Shown: positions 1 through 8,508, counted from the first letter of the stretch. The stretch: DNA of 15,390 bases from Balneolales bacterium (GCA_007131625.1 SLQC01000416.1:1-15390); one strand, 5' to 3'. A program made the numbers and translations. The notes: generated from the letters alone by a model not told the origin.

Positions 1-1
1 A

Positions 2-127
2 AAGATTTACAGCCAGGCAACGCCAAGAGATAATGCAGCAGTCCAGCAAATCTGCCAAAAACTCAATGAAACCCAGACTACCTATCCTGGCACAGATTGG
101 GTGCTTCAGTACGATTTGGCGACATGA
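2..127 (+). CDS. 3' end of an unidentified gene, truncated by the window edge
   Basis: Frame 2 is open from the left edge for 41 codons and stops at TGA 125-127. The other plus frames do not look protein-like here; frame 1 stops after ten codons. The fragment reads KIYSQATPRDNAAV at its start and has a PGTDWVLQYDL stretch near its end, so it looks like a real C-terminus. It resembles, from memory only, the tails of some transposases, and that cannot be confirmed here. The next 177 bases up to the lyase stop show no gene and no clear hairpin. The start and most of the protein lie outside the window. Confidence 0.4.
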   Translation, partial: KIYSQATPRDNAAVQQICQKLNETQTTYPGTDWVLQYDLAT

Positions 128-304
128 ACTTTTACGTCAGGTCAGGAGTTCTGTATTTACAAATATGCACGATTAAAAACATCACTTGGCTCACGGCATG
201 GGTCAGACACTTTTGTCCGGGGAAAATGCTTCGTCAGGCCAGGATAAAAAGCGATCCGGAATTACAGATGTTGAGTATTCAAGTATGTATTCAACGTGTA
301 CTGC

Positions 305-2671
305 TTATTCGATGAAATAACTCGTTAGAGGTGAATTGTTCCCATATCCCATAGCCATATGAGCAACGCTGGTGCGGTAAAGGTGATCCTGCACTAGTGT
401 GACGCGCCGGTCCTTTGCCGGTATCGGTGTCCGATAAATCCGAAGTTCTCCCGGTACGGAAGTAATAATTTCCTCCCGCCAGTCGCCAAACAGATCCAGC
501 CAGGCGACTTGCCGGCCTTCGACACCCTCAAATAGTGTCTCATCATCCGGAAACCGAAAAATACGACCGTCTACCAGCATTTCACGCTGTGTTGTTCCGT
601 CCCAGTAGACGGCTCGAGGTGATAACGTGCTCCAGGGGATATTGTCTTCTCTGGCAATTAGCTTACCTTGCGCTGTGTATAGCCAACGCTCATCAGTGTT
701 CGATTCCCCCGAATAGGTTTCCATGCCCACGTTGGAGGCGTCAATATTCGACACAAGCCCGGAACCGTGAATATGTCTGGTTGCCCTATCCAGTCCCCAA
801 ATCAGTTCGCCTGTCCTGGCGTCCAACATGCTGATGCCATGACGGTTCGAGGTGGTTTCCATTCCCAAATACACCTCCATGCCAGGACGGCCTGGATCGA
901 GGTTGCCTACATAGAGATTATCCGGATGACCCATGCTTTTAGCCCACAGGCCGTCGCCGTTGTCATCAATCACGGCTGCCCCAAGGAGTATCTCGTCCCG
1001 TCCGTCGCCATCAAGATCCAATGTATGCAGATTGTGGGCCCCCTGACCGTGATAGAATCCTCCAGGCTCATCGGAGCTCTCCCATGCCCAGAGTTGCTCC
1101 AACTCACCGTCGTTGAACTGAAACGCACTGAGCTTCATAAGACTATACGTACCTCGTTGCGCCACCACGCAGGGTGTCTTGCCATCCAGATATGCCACAC
1201 CGATCTGGTTGCGAGAGGTGTAGCTATACTTTCCGAGCCCATCCCGTGACGGCCAGTCCGCACGTGCCAACTCTTCTCCGGTCATCCCGTCAAGTATGGA
1301 TATATACTCCGGCCCGCTCCTCACGCGTCCACCCGCCTTGTAATTGCTATGAGATGGTCGTTCGGGTGATGGCTCGCCATCTCGATAGTCTGCATGTGTA
1401 GGTGCAGTTTTAACCGCTACTTCCGCACGGCCGTTACCCGTAAAATCAAATACCACATAGGGCGAATACCAGATACCGGCCTCGATATTCCATCCCAAGT
1501 CTTTGCGCCACAGAAAAGTGCCGTCGGAAAGGTACGCCTCCAGCTTATATGTGGTTTCGCTTGGCCGCCAATAACGATAAAATGGATCTATATTGGTATT
1601 TGGTGTCTTAATGACGTAATCAAAGTGCCCGTCTCCGTTCAGGTCGCCGATGCCTACTTTCTGGAAGGTCGTGTTTTCGTTATCAAGGGTGATTGCATGG
1701 TAAGGCTTGACCTCCGGATGGGCTTGTAACGTATAGGCTTCGGACAGTTCGGAGTGGTATTTACCGCTGAGCGCTTCAATGAAATACCGGTTCTCGACAC
1801 TCAGGTCCGCGGTATCATCAATAAAATCGGTTGTTTGCATGACCGGATTGTCGTTCAGTCTGACTGGTTCACCGCCGTTCGCAGACCGGTAGACATGGAA
1901 GGCTGAATTTTTGTCTTCCTCCAGCAGCCGCCAACGCAGGTAGACGTCTCCTTCCTCGCGCGGCATGGCAACCAGACCTCGTCCAAGAACTTCCCGGACA
2001 CGGTCCTGATTGAAAGCCCAACCCTCCACTTTCGGTCGTGGCGGTGCTGTGCGCTCAGCAGGCCCCTTGCGCAGCTGGACATCGTCTACCCATGCCCGCA
2101 CCGCACCCACACCGTTGATGCGCACGTACAGACTTCTGCCATCCGGCGGTACAATGGATGTCGCCTGAAGAAACCGCCAATCCCCCGTTCCATAGGCTTC
2201 GTGTGTCCCACCTCCGGCACCTCGTCTGAAATGCAAGGGGCGCGGTTCTTCATCACCTGTAACCTCGACAATATCCAATTCAATCCGATCGGTGTCCTCG
2301 AATTTCACCCAGGCCGTAACGGTCCACACCTCACCTGGATTGACATCAAGGCGCCCCTCGTTAATCAATGCCCAATCCGTACCTGAAGAAACAGGTTTAC
2401 CGGCCCGTGCGATCTTGACCGACCGGCGGCCGCTCCTGGCTTCGGATGTGTCAAATGCCGCAGAACCGGATCCGTCCCAGGAGTGCCAGGTCCAGCCGCT
2501 TTCATCGAGGACATCCCCGGTTTCGAAGTTCCCGTTTATGATACCGTTGATTTCAGGAACAGGATCCACCGATCGGGCCCAGCCCATCACGAGGATAACG
2601 GGCAGTATGCCCACGGCACAGATGACAAGCTTCCATGCATGTTGTTCAATTCTTTTGGATTGTTTACGCAT
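305..2671 (-). CDS. PL11-family rhamnogalacturonan lyase with N-terminal jelly-roll domain
   Basis: This is a 788-residue predicted exported or membrane-anchored lyase that cleaves the rhamnose-galacturonate backbone of RG-I by beta-elimination. A basic N-terminus precedes a hydrophobic segment (about residues 15-32). Residues about 46-202 look like a carbohydrate-binding beta-sandwich (GNFETGD, then WVDDVQL). The PL11 part begins near residue 226 with VLGRGLVAMP and runs to the end. It holds FG-GAP-like, probably calcium-binding loops (GDLNGDGHFD 342-351, DFTGNGRAE 409-417, LDGDGRDE 553-560), GQGAHNLH 542-549 and the closing MAMGYG (772-777). I chose ATG at 2671; a TTG at 2683 would add four residues. 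Neither has a good ribosome site. Two motifs usual in PL11 are altered (MGHPDN 580-585; RHIHGSG 632-638), so this may be a distinct subgroup. It is divergent from the rhamnosidase gene, about 600 bases away. The family call is secure; endo or exo action is not known. Confidence 0.88.
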   Translation of the reverse strand: MRKQSKRIEQHAWKLVICAVGILPVILVMGWARSVDPVPEINGIINGNFETGDVLDESGWTWHSWDGSGSAAFDTSEARSGRRSVKIARAGKPVSSGTDWALINEGRLDVNPGEVWTVTAWVKFEDTDRIELDIVEVTGDEEPRPLHFRRGAGGGTHEAYGTGDWRFLQATSIVPPDGRSLYVRINGVGAVRAWVDDVQLRKGPAERTAPPRPKVEGWAFNQDRVREVLGRGLVAMPREEGDVYLRWRLLEEDKNSAFHVYRSANGGEPVRLNDNPVMQTTDFIDDTADLSVENRYFIEALSGKYHSELSEAYTLQAHPEVKPYHAITLDNENTTFQKVGIGDLNGDGHFDYVIKTPNTNIDPFYRYWRPSETTYKLEAYLSDGTFLWRKDLGWNIEAGIWYSPYVVFDFTGNGRAEVAVKTAPTHADYRDGEPSPERPSHSNYKAGGRVRSGPEYISILDGMTGEELARADWPSRDGLGKYSYTSRNQIGVAYLDGKTPCVVAQRGTYSLMKLSAFQFNDGELEQLWAWESSDEPGGFYHGQGAHNLHTLDLDGDGRDEILLGAAVIDDNGDGLWAKSMGHPDNLYVGNLDPGRPGMEVYLGMETTSNRHGISMLDARTGELIWGLDRATRHIHGSGLVSNIDASNVGMETYSGESNTDERWLYTAQGKLIAREDNIPWSTLSPRAVYWDGTTQREMLVDGRIFRFPDDETLFEGVEGRQVAWLDLFGDWREEIITSVPGELRIYRTPIPAKDRRVTLVQDHLYRTSVAHMAMGYGNNSPLTSYFIE

Positions 2672-3175
2672 GATTTTTTTCAACTGAATTAGCCATCGTT
2701 ATTTTTATATACAAAAAACACCTTAATCGACCTTCGTCCCATGCACATACCGGGCTTCAATTAGTCCCTCACGTTTTTGAATAGAACAGTAAAACCAGAA
2801 TACTCAGGAAGAGATATTCAGGAGAGTAAAAATTATAGTGCCCGATAAAAGGTAATTGGTACATGATGAATAAACAAGAATAAAGAGGGGGTTTTCGGTT
2901 CCCCTTAATGATTCTTTTCAGATGTACTGCAAACCGGAATAACCGAGTTAAACATAACCTGAATGCGTGAATAAATACATGAAATGGCGTTTATTGACTT
3001 GCTTTTTACTAATTTGGCAGAGATATTCTGTTTCGATGTTCGACAAAATGAATACAGAAAATGGTCTTGGGAAACAGGTGGTTCCTGTGTATTATGACAT
3101 TGTCCAGTCAGAAATGCTTAACGGTGCGTGCTCTATCCTTCATTATGAAACAGAAATTATAAACAGATGAAATGG

Positions 3176-3222
3176 TCATGACGGCTATCCGTCACACAGG
3201 AGCATGTTTATTTCCGTCATGA
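3176..3222. promoter_or_regulatory. Inverted repeat upstream of the rhamnosidase gene (possible operator)
   Basis: TCATGACGG at 3176-3184 is matched by its exact reverse complement CCGTCATGA at 3214-3222, with 29 bases between the arms. The pair ends 59 bases before the rhamnosidase ATG. A 9-bp perfect match in an otherwise featureless spacer suggests a regulator site or an mRNA leader structure. No regulator can be assigned. Confidence 0.3.
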
Positions 3223-3230
3223 ACATTTCG

Positions 3231-3261
3231 CTTACGCGGTTCATTGAGCATCTGACGTAAG
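3231..3261. promoter_or_regulatory. Short inverted repeat in the rhamnosidase leader
   Basis: CTTACG (3231-3236) pairs with CGTAAG (3256-3261) across 19 bases and ends 20 bases before the start codon. With arms of only 6 bp it could be chance. If real it could fold in the leader or form half of an operator together with the longer repeat just upstream. Confidence 0.2.
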
Positions 3262-3281
3262 AAATCTAACGTTTTAAAAAC

Positions 3282-6221
3282 ATGCATACGAAAGGTTTTA
3301 ATAAGTTGATTAACATCCCACGGTTAGTCTTTTTAACCTTTGTTTGGGTGATTCTATCGTTTTCACTATTTGCAGGAACAGTCTTTGCCTTTACGTTTTC
3401 GGCTCAGGAAACAGATTCCGAGGCAGAAGCTGTTGTATCTGATGCAGAATGGCCGGTAATCGGAAGCGAACAAAAAGCGTGGTCCAGATGGTGGTGGATG
3501 GGTAATGCCGTTACAAAATCGGGTATCACTTCTCATCTTGAAAAAATGGCAGAAGCCAACTTTGGCGGAGTGGAAATTTCTCCCATATATGGAGTGGAAG
3601 GGTATGAAGAGGAATCCGTTGCATATCTGTCTCCCGAGTGGATGGACCTTTTGGTTCATACGGTAGAAGAAGGCAACCGGCTGGGAATGAAAATTGATAT
3701 TATTACCGGTACCGGGTGGCCTTTTGGAGGGTCACATGTAACAACAGAAGATGCTGCCCGCAGATTAACGGTGAGAACGTATCAACTTGGTGGCGGACAA
3801 AAATTGAATCATCAGATTCAGCATGTGAACAGGCGCAATGCTGCCAAAGCACCACTTGTGGTTTTAATGGGCTATTCATCGAATGGCCAGTCGGTTGATC
3901 TGTCAGGCTATGTTGATGAAAGAGGGCATCTTGACTGGATTCCTGATGAAGATAGCGGCAGCTGGCAGCTGGTTGCCTTTTTCAATGACTGGACGAATCA
4001 AGATGTCAAGCGTGCCGCTCCGGGTGATGAAGGGCACGTTATGGATCACTTTTCAGACAAGGCCCTGGCCAATTATCTTGCCCGGTTTGATACCGCTTTC
4101 GATGAAGTTGGAAACGGTTTATTACGCGCTTTTTTCAATGATTCCTATGAAGTTTCGGGTGCAAACTGGACCTACGATTTTTTCGATCAGTTTCAGAAGT
4201 ATCGAAACTATGACCTTAAAGAATATCTTCCGGAATTTCTCGGGATGAATGTGTCCGACCGGTCTTTGACAAATCCGGACATTCCCTCTCGTGAGATTAC
4301 CCGGCGGTTGCGGGCCGATTTTCATGAAACCATTCATGATCTTGCTTTACATCGTTTTGTGATTCCGTGGACGGAATGGGCAAACTCCAAAGGGAGTCTC
4401 TCAAGAAATCAGGCTCATGGCTTCCCTGCAAATATACTGGATATCTATGGAGCAGCTGATATACCGGAAATGGAAATATTCGGGCAGTCACAATTTCGTA
4501 TCCCGGACCTTCGCACCAATCCGGATGTCAGTCACCGGATCGATTCACCCAATCCCCTGATTTTAAAATTTGCTTCTTCAGCGGCTCACGTAGAAGGCAA
4601 AAAACTTACATCATCAGAAACGGCAACCTGGCTGGATGAGCATTTTATGGTTTCCCTGTCGCAACTGCGTCCGCATGTTGACATGCAGTTTATTGCAGGC
4701 ATCAATCATACCATCTATCACGGCACTACCTATTCGCCACCGGAAGAAAGCTGGCCCGGATGGAAATTTTACGCATCCACCCACTTTGCACCTGTCAATA
4801 CGTTCTGGGATGACCTTGGTGATTTTAACAGGTATATGGCAAACACCCAGTCTTTTCTCCAGGCAGGCAATCCGGCAAATGATATTTTGTTATACTTTCC
4901 GATTCATGATTTATGGCATACTGATACCAGAGATGCAGGCAATCCTTATTTCATCAGGGTACACAACCCGGATGTGTGGTTTTATGGAACAAATTTGGGA
5001 AATACTGCCGAGATACTGTGGAACCGCGGTTATGCATTTGATTATGTCTCCGATCAACAAATTGCCGGTATTGAGGTGCGTAATCAGTCGTTGCATACAG
5101 GGAATACCAGTTACCAGACAATTGTAGTACCCGATGCCAGATTTATGCCGCTTGAAACCCTGTCCCGATTAGTTGAAATAGCTGAATCCGGGGGAACTGT
5201 CATATTTAAAAATAATCTGCCGGTTTCGGTGCCCGGTTTTTTTGAATTTGAACAAAGGCAGAAAAGACTTGAAGAGATTTATAGTCAACTGAATTTCCAT
5301 CCAATTGGCCAGGGTATTCATAAAGCGGAGACAGGCGGCGGACAGATTCTGAAAGGGGAAAATGCAGAATATTTACTAACCAAAGCAGGCATTCAAAGAG
5401 AGCCTGTTGCGGAAACCGGTTTGAGTTACATTCGGCGAAGTCATGAAAATGGTCATTACTATTTTATTTCAAATTTGTATGCAGAAAGTGTGAATGAATG
5501 GATTCCATTGGCAACAGAAGCGGAGTCTGTGTTGCTTTTCGACCCTTATTCGGAGAAAAGAGGATTAGCACGAATTCGACAAGGGGAGAATGATCACATT
5601 GAGGTTTATCTGCAATTAAAACCCGGTGAGTCCAGAATCATTAAAACCTGGAGGTCTGCTGCTGAAGAATTTGGAATGTGGACTTACTACCTGGAAGATG
5701 CTCATCCGGTGCCGATAGAAGGTAACTGGAAGATTCGGTTTATGAAAGGTGGTCCTGTATTACCTGAAGATAAAGAAACAGGCCGGTTGGTTTCATGGAC
5801 TGATCTGGGAGATAGTGATGCAGTACGATTTGCCGGTACAGCTAGACACGCAATTGATTTCCAGCGTCCTGATGTTACCGCAGATGCGTGGCGTTTGAGC
5901 CTGGGTAAGGTTGCTGAAAGTGCCGAAGTGTATTTGAATGGAGAGAAAGTGGCCTCTGTCTGGAGTCATCCGTTTGAAGTCAACATCGATAACGATCTAT
6001 TGCAGGATGGAAACAACAGACTGGAAATCGATGTAACCAATCTCATGATCAACAGAATTATTGATATGGATCGACAGGGGATACGATGGCAAAAATTTTA
6101 TGACATCAACATGGTAGATATCAATTATCAATCTTTTGATGCTTCCGGGTGGGAGCCGATGGAATCGGGGTTAATCGGACCGGTTCAATTGATTCCTCTT
6201 ATTGAAACAGGTGGGGATTAG
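3282..6221 (+). CDS. Exported GH106-type alpha-L-rhamnosidase
   Basis: A 979-residue enzyme expected to remove alpha-L-rhamnose from pectic oligosaccharides in the periplasm or at the cell surface. A signal peptide is visible: basic start, hydrophobic core about 14-33, likely cut after VFA (34-36). GH106 landmarks follow in order: WSRWWWMGNAVTKSGI (67-82), FGGVEISPIYG (94-104), TGTGWPFGG (142-150), the SSETATWLDEHF segment (444-455) and INHTIYHGTTYSP (474-486), then WPGWKFYASTHFAP. Acidic residues E446 and E453 lie in the conserved core, but I cannot assign acid and base by eye. A C-terminal galactose-binding-like beta-sandwich (about 845-975) holds SAEVYLNGEKV and NRLEIDVTN. The length suits the family, and no frameshift or gap is seen. 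There is no clear ribosome site before the ATG. It probably forms an operon with the methyltransferase-like lipoprotein 36 bases downstream. The RG-I lyase beside it supports a pectin substrate; RG-I versus other rhamnosides is inference. Confidence 0.87.
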   Translation: MHTKGFNKLINIPRLVFLTFVWVILSFSLFAGTVFAFTFSAQETDSEAEAVVSDAEWPVIGSEQKAWSRWWWMGNAVTKSGITSHLEKMAEANFGGVEISPIYGVEGYEEESVAYLSPEWMDLLVHTVEEGNRLGMKIDIITGTGWPFGGSHVTTEDAARRLTVRTYQLGGGQKLNHQIQHVNRRNAAKAPLVVLMGYSSNGQSVDLSGYVDERGHLDWIPDEDSGSWQLVAFFNDWTNQDVKRAAPGDEGHVMDHFSDKALANYLARFDTAFDEVGNGLLRAFFNDSYEVSGANWTYDFFDQFQKYRNYDLKEYLPEFLGMNVSDRSLTNPDIPSREITRRLRADFHETIHDLALHRFVIPWTEWANSKGSLSRNQAHGFPANILDIYGAADIPEMEIFGQSQFRIPDLRTNPDVSHRIDSPNPLILKFASSAAHVEGKKLTSSETATWLDEHFMVSLSQLRPHVDMQFIAGINHTIYHGTTYSPPEESWPGWKFYASTHFAPVNTFWDDLGDFNRYMANTQSFLQAGNPANDILLYFPIHDLWHTDTRDAGNPYFIRVHNPDVWFYGTNLGNTAEILWNRGYAFDYVSDQQIAGIEVRNQSLHTGNTSYQTIVVPDARFMPLETLSRLVEIAESGGTVIFKNNLPVSVPGFFEFEQRQKRLEEIYSQLNFHPIGQGIHKAETGGGQILKGENAEYLLTKAGIQREPVAETGLSYIRRSHENGHYYFISNLYAESVNEWIPLATEAESVLLFDPYSEKRGLARIRQGENDHIEVYLQLKPGESRIIKTWRSAAEEFGMWTYYLEDAHPVPIEGNWKIRFMKGGPVLPEDKETGRLVSWTDLGDSDAVRFAGTARHAIDFQRPDVTADAWRLSLGKVAESAEVYLNGEKVASVWSHPFEVNIDNDLLQDGNNRLEIDVTNLMINRIIDMDRQGIRWQKFYDINMVDINYQSFDASGWEPMESGLIGPVQLIPLIETGGD

Positions 6222-6257
6222 CATATTATGTATTATGATTCAATTACGAAGTTTTGC

Positions 6258-6980
6258 ATGATAAAAAAATCCCGGAGACCTGTTTTTATAGTGATAGTGT
6301 GTGCGATTCTGTTGGCCGGGTGTACCGGTGGGAATGATTATGTGGATATGCTCAAAGAGAAGAACCCCGGTTATGAGCGGCATATCTCAGGACACTTCGC
6401 ACCCATGTGGGAGCCAATGGCTCGCCAGATGGTACAGGAATATGGACTTGGAAAAGGTATAGCTGTTGATATCGGAAGCAGTTCCAGTCCTTTTCTCATC
6501 GAACTTGCCGCCCTTACCGAAATGCGCGGTTATGCGGTGGACATTAATCCCTGGGCCTTGCGGCTGCTGGGAGTTTTTGTAGATGAAGCCGGGCTTACCG
6601 GTCGAGTAATTCCAGTTGAAGGGGACTGGCAGGATCTGCCTTTTAGTGATAATTTTGCCGACTTTATTTTCAGCCGGGGTACCATTCCGTTTGTACCGGA
6701 TCAGGTACAGGCAATTCGGGAAACCTACCGAGTGCTGAAACCGGGAGGCATTGCCTTTATCGGTCATGGCGGATTCGGAACTCTGATCGACCAGGAGGAT
6801 CGTGAACTATTGGTGCAGTGGAGGCTTGGTTGGGATGCCGGGGGGCGCGACCGGCCGGAAGGCTGGGATGGCCCGAAGGAAGGGATGACAGAACTGGCAA
6901 TGCAGGCGGGATTGCCGGATGGAAGTTATAAGCTGATCACCGAGTCACCGGTTGGATGGTGGCTGGAAATTCGCAAATGA
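6258..6980 (+). CDS. Lipoprotein with class I SAM-methyltransferase fold
   Basis: A 240-residue protein of unusual design. The N-terminus is a clear lipoprotein signal: basic MIKKSRR, hydrophobic core, lipobox LAGC with Cys22. A Rossmann-like methyltransferase domain follows: motif I VDIGSSSSP (70-78), an acidic strand end YAVDINP (92-98, D95 placed to bind ribose), a GDW-LPF segment (120-129), the motif IV-like ADFIFSRG (134-141) and LKPGG (160-164). Motif I keeps only its first glycine; the usual GxGxG is GSSSS. The protein would face the periplasm or outside, where SAM is not normally available, so methylation is doubtful. It may bind another nucleoside or sugar, or act on a pectic methyl group. 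An upstream in-frame ATG at 6228 would add ten residues, but I chose 6258 because it places the basic residues directly at the start. The gap behind the rhamnosidase suggests co-transcription. The fold is fairly sure; function is unknown. Confidence 0.75.
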   Translation: MIKKSRRPVFIVIVCAILLAGCTGGNDYVDMLKEKNPGYERHISGHFAPMWEPMARQMVQEYGLGKGIAVDIGSSSSPFLIELAALTEMRGYAVDINPWALRLLGVFVDEAGLTGRVIPVEGDWQDLPFSDNFADFIFSRGTIPFVPDQVQAIRETYRVLKPGGIAFIGHGGFGTLIDQEDRELLVQWRLGWDAGGRDRPEGWDGPKEGMTELAMQAGLPDGSYKLITESPVGWWLEIRK

Positions 6981-6990
6981 AACGGGTTAC

Positions 6991-7019
6991 GCAGTACCGG
7001 GATACCATCCCGGTGTTGC
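6991..7019 (+). terminator. Strong hairpin between convergent genes, probable terminator
   Basis: A 13-pair stem (6991-7003 with 7007-7019) closes on a 3-base loop; the central 8 pairs ACCGGGAT/ATCCCGGT are perfect. Two pairs are G-U wobbles in the plus-strand RNA and would become C-A mismatches in minus-strand RNA. The fold therefore favours transcripts from the methyltransferase side. No U-tract follows, so termination may need other factors, or the hairpin may protect the 3' end. It sits 11 bases after the methyltransferase stop. Confidence 0.6.
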
Positions 7020-7033
7020 ATTACCATCACCGG

Positions 7034-8188
7034 CTATTTTGTAAACAAACGGAAAACAGTAACCGTGTGATAGAATTCATTGGGATGCAGCGTTGTTGAA
7101 GGGAATCCGGGTTGATTCGGTGAATCCGGAAAATGTTGTGGCTCAAGACAAAAGGCTGATCGATATTCATAAGGAATCCCCTCGCGTCCGGTATCCGAAC
7201 CATCCAGAAAATTCCCCCCATAAAACTGTATGCCGGGTTCTGTAGTAAATATTTCCAAAACCCGGCCGGATTCCGGCTCATAAACATGAGCCGCCAACTC
7301 CAGGGCTCCTTCTTCTTTCTTGTTTAGCACAAAGTTATGATCATAACCACCGCCATATTCCAGCTGCTGATTCACTTCGTTCAAACGTGCACCAATAGGT
7401 GTTGCTGACGTGAAGTCAAACGGCGTATTCGCAACCGGAGCAATTTCACCTGTTGGAATCAGAGTGGAATCTACCGGAGTGTAGTGATCTGCATTAATCT
7501 TCAATTCATGATCATTGATGATTCCGCTTGCAGCACCACCAAGATTAAAGAAGGGGTGACTGGTCAGGTTTATCACCGTTTTATCATCAGTAACCGCTAT
7601 ATAATCAATCATTAAATCGTTGTTATCCATAAGGATATACTGCACTTGTACTTGCAGGTTACCCGGGTAGCCCTCTTCGCCGTCTGCAGAAAAGTACTGC
7701 AACCGTAATCTCCGGTCGCTGATCTGATGGGCATCCCATACGACATTATGAAACCCTCTGATTCCACCATGCAAGTGGTTTGGAGGATTGTTTCTTACCA
7801 GACTGTAGGTGTTGCCATTCAGATCGAATCTCCCATCAGCAATCCTGTTCCCATACCTTCCGATTAACGCGCCGAAATATATTTCATTTGAGTTGAGATA
7901 TCCATCTATAGTATTATACCCCAGAACAATATCGTCCATTTTACCATGACGGTCGGGTGACGGCCAGCTTACTATGCGCCCCCCGTAGTTGGTTATGTAT
8001 ATTTTCACATCCCGGTCATTTTCGAGTGTGAAAAGATCCGTTTTTTTACCGTTATGCCCGGTCTGAAAGTTTCCTGCATCGGGAGGAACATATTCTGATT
8101 TACCGGGTTTTCGGATTGCGTTTTCACAGCTTGCCATAGCCAGTATCATGAGTAATAAAGCAAAGTAAATCAAGATCAACATTTTCAT
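7034..8188 (-). CDS. galM: Aldose 1-epimerase (mutarotase), lipoprotein-type
   Basis: A 384-residue mutarotase that interconverts alpha and beta anomers of aldoses such as galactose or arabinose. Family motifs are complete: GRYGNRI (110-116), NHLHGG (137-142, with H138 and H140), NLTSHPFFNLGG (207-218, H211 as the probable general acid), YDHNFV (D283), EPGIQFYGG (317-325) and CLEPQHFPD (E349 as the probable catalytic base). A hydrophobic start ending in MASC (Cys21) suggests a lipoprotein, so it would act in the envelope rather than the cytoplasm; -3 Met makes this lipobox slightly weak. I chose ATG at 8188; a TTG at 8197 adds three residues. It is convergent with the methyltransferase gene and divergent from the AraR-like regulator, sharing a 490-bp control region. 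Nearby arabinose genes suggest that released arabinose is the substrate, but galactose is equally possible from sequence. Confidence 0.9.
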   Translation of the reverse strand: MKMLILIYFALLLMILAMASCENAIRKPGKSEYVPPDAGNFQTGHNGKKTDLFTLENDRDVKIYITNYGGRIVSWPSPDRHGKMDDIVLGYNTIDGYLNSNEIYFGALIGRYGNRIADGRFDLNGNTYSLVRNNPPNHLHGGIRGFHNVVWDAHQISDRRLRLQYFSADGEEGYPGNLQVQVQYILMDNNDLMIDYIAVTDDKTVINLTSHPFFNLGGAASGIINDHELKINADHYTPVDSTLIPTGEIAPVANTPFDFTSATPIGARLNEVNQQLEYGGGYDHNFVLNKKEEGALELAAHVYEPESGRVLEIFTTEPGIQFYGGNFLDGSDTGREGIPYEYRSAFCLEPQHFPDSPNQPGFPSTTLHPNEFYHTVTVFRLFTK

Positions 8189-8416
8189 ATTTAGCAACTA
8201 AGGGATTGATAATTTTAGTTTCTGCGTTTTCCGGTGAAAACTGGATCAAACTTCGCGGTTCTGTCATGTATGTAAAAAGTACGTTGTGTGATGAGTAACA
8301 TTTTATGAATTAAAGTAATAGAATTCAGTAAACTTTTTGTTCATTAAAAATATTTGACTGATAAATCATAGTGTCCGGGCACATCATTGACAAAGAAAAG
8401 TGAGTGGCGTTTTATG

Positions 8417-8434
8417 CGTATACGTCATATGACG
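8417..8434. promoter_or_regulatory. Two overlapping perfect palindromes (candidate operator)
   Basis: CGTATACG (8417-8424) overlaps the 12-bp perfect palindrome CGTCATATGACG (8423-8434). They lie roughly midway between the divergent starts of galM and araR, the usual place for a dimeric regulator. No matching copy was seen at the araB leader, so the cognate protein is unknown. Confidence 0.35.
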
Positions 8435-8508
8435 AGTAAAAGCATGTCAATTCCTGGCAGGTTTCAGGATTGATTTCGCTGCCACGCCTGAATGTAATTT
8501 GTGAATTA

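Larger units (their letters stand above)
2672..3281. other. Intergenic control region between divergent lyase and rhamnosidase genes
   Basis: About 600 AT-rich bases separate the two divergent genes, so promoters for both should lie here. I could not pick a convincing -35/-10 pair on either strand. A short ORF at 2967-3170 is not protein-like. A G4/C4 inverted repeat sits at 2887-2904. Two further inverted repeats lie just ahead of the rhamnosidase and are listed separately. No RNA gene was recognised. Confidence 0.5.

Noticed and set aside
97..315. 72-codon plus-strand ORF at the left edge
   Set aside because: It overlaps the more protein-like partial frame ending at 127 and the lyase 3' end, and its composition is not protein-like.
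305..2671. Recent horizontal transfer of the lyase gene, because it looks richer in G+C than the rhamnosidase
   Set aside because: By-eye samples vary widely, and the symporter gene looks similarly rich. The contrast is not strong enough without a real composition analysis.
2887..2904. GGGG/CCCC hairpin in the lyase-rhamnosidase spacer as a terminator
   Set aside because: The stem is only about four to five pairs and no gene ends nearby on either strand, so a terminator role has no support.
2967..3170. 67-codon plus-strand ORF between the lyase and rhamnosidase genes
   Set aside because: Only its first few residues look hydrophobic, and the rest has no recognisable pattern. There is no ribosome site, and it lies in an AT-rich control region. 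Likely chance.
6228..6257. Upstream ATG at 6228 as the true start of the methyltransferase-like lipoprotein
   Set aside because: It would put ten uncharged or mixed residues ahead of the signal peptide. The ATG at 6258 begins directly with the basic n-region.
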